From assembly GCA_933228675.1 (NCBI GenBank), contig OW121743.1:93001998-93065997 (forward strand): a stretch of 64,000 nt of DNA. The letters run 5' to 3'. A program made the translations under genes and the position numbers. The stretch comes from Stomorhina lunata. Its lineage: Eukaryota > Arthropoda > Insecta > Diptera > Rhiniidae. The notes beneath the pieces are model-generated. The model was not told the origin of the DNA, ran no database searches, and saw only the letters and a program-made list of their open reading frames with translations. Every line of letters starts with the position of its first letter. The first letter of the stretch is position 1. Shown piece by piece: positions 63,226-64,000 of the stretch.

Positions 63226-64000
63226 TAAGAAATTTTTGAAAAATTAAAAAAAAAATATAAGAAATTTTGGAATAATTTCCTAAATAAGGAAGAAATTTTT
63301 GAAAAATTTACTATATAAATAAAAAATTTTTATAAAATTTTTATAAAAATAAGAATTTTTTTAATTTTTTTTTTTTTATAAAAGTAAGAAATTTTTTTAA
63401 AATTTCCTGTAAAAATAAGAAATTTGTGAAAAATTTCCCATAAAAAAAAGAAACTTTGAAAAATTTCTTATAAGAATGAGAAAGTTTTAAAATGTTTCCT
63501 ATAAGAGTATGAAATTTTTAAAATGTTTCCTATAAAAAAAGAAATTTTTGAAGAATTTTCTATAAAAATAAGAAATTTTTAAAAAATTTTCTTTAAAAAT
63601 AAGAAATTTTTGAAAAATTTCCTATAAAAATAAGAAATTTTTGAAAATTTCCTATAAAAGTAAGAAATTTTTGAAAAATTTTCTATCAAAATAAGAAGTT
63701 TTTGAAAAATTTCCTATAAAAATAAGAAATTGTTAAAAAATTTTCTATAAAAATAAGACATTTTTGAAAAATTTCCTATAAAAATAAGAAATTTTTTTAA
63801 AATTTCATATAAAAATAAGAAAATTGTTGAAAATTTTAAAATATTTCCTATAAGAATATGAAATTTTTAAAATGTTTCCTATAAAAAAGAAATTTTTGAA
63901 AATTTTCTATAAAAATAAGAAATTTTTGAAAAATTTTCTATAAAAATAAGAAATTTTTGAAAAAATTCCTATAAAAATAAGAAATTTTTGAAAATTTCCT
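63226..64000 (-). repeat. Palindromic satellite block, 31-bp units, R orientation, runs off the window
   Basis: About 25 units with AAATTTTTGAAAAATTTCC cores and a TATAAAAATAAG linker, the same class as 630-1722 and 47396-49845. A TATAAGAGTATG/TATAAGAATATG variant at about 63500 and 63850 suggests a higher-order repeat of about 350 bp. The right edge is outside the window. Confidence 0.93.

Overview
The window looks like gene-free nuclear DNA from a fly. It is very AT-rich, has no convincing host exon, and is dominated by satellite arrays and decayed transposons. Three things suggest a higher dipteran, probably a calyptrate such as a blow fly (inference, no search run): a Jockey-clade non-LTR retrotransposon; two dispersed elements of the type called INE-1 or Helitron-like in Diptera, with hairpin termini and a GACGGACGGACAT-type motif; and many GTT/CAA and CA microsatellites. 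A very large intron, an intergenic desert or heterochromatin would all fit.

About 28 kb by eye (roughly 40-45 percent) is one satellite superfamily in at least 15 blocks. Units are 29, 30 or 31 bp, and each is built on an AT-rich imperfect palindrome (core GGAAATTTTTCAAAAATTT or its reverse complement). Blocks lie in both orientations: 'F' reads TATAGGAAATTTTTC on the plus strand, 'R' reads the complement. F blocks are at 2.6-3.7, 4.5-5.3, 6.4-9.4, 10.3-11.7, 19.7-21.5, 23.0-24.3, 42.5-45.2 and 59.8-61.5 kb. R blocks are at 0.6-1.7, 17.9-18.6, 25.8-27.8, 47.4-49.8 and 62.3-64.0 kb. A 30-bp palindromic subfamily occupies 28.7-29.3 and 32.3-33.6 kb. A strongly decayed subfamily fills 35-39.2 kb. 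Several blocks carry higher-order repeats.

The transposons are nested. (1) 12.46-15.26 kb is an INE-1-like element on the minus strand. A 1.24-kb element with TA-flanked terminal inverted repeats and a tRNA-like segment is inserted in it, and it also holds a 350-bp CTGT expansion. (2) 29.26-32.30 kb is a 5'-truncated, internally deleted Jockey-type retrotransposon on the minus strand, inserted into the 30-bp satellite with an apparent 11-bp target-site duplication. (3) 40.17-40.95 kb is a second INE-1-like element on the plus strand. (4) 42.24-42.48 kb is a relic of a non-LTR ORF2 C-terminus. (5) 49.85-51.09 kb is a probable TTA-flanked DNA element carrying three rearranged fragments of another non-LTR ORF2 C-terminus. 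(6) 53.00-56.88 kb is a foldback element with arms over 1 kb, internal 132-bp tandem repeats and TA target duplication; a second copy of the 1.24-1.3-kb element sits in its left arm. A one-arm relative follows at 57.54-58.67 kb.

The only recognisable protein-coding sequence is retrotransposon gag and endonuclease/reverse transcriptase, all of it broken. Most other open frames are by-products of tandem arrays whose period is a multiple of three or four bases. The least familiar material is the palindromic satellite network, the foldback element with its 132-bp GTGGCGCCAC-bearing unit, and the two-copy TA element with tRNA-like modules.
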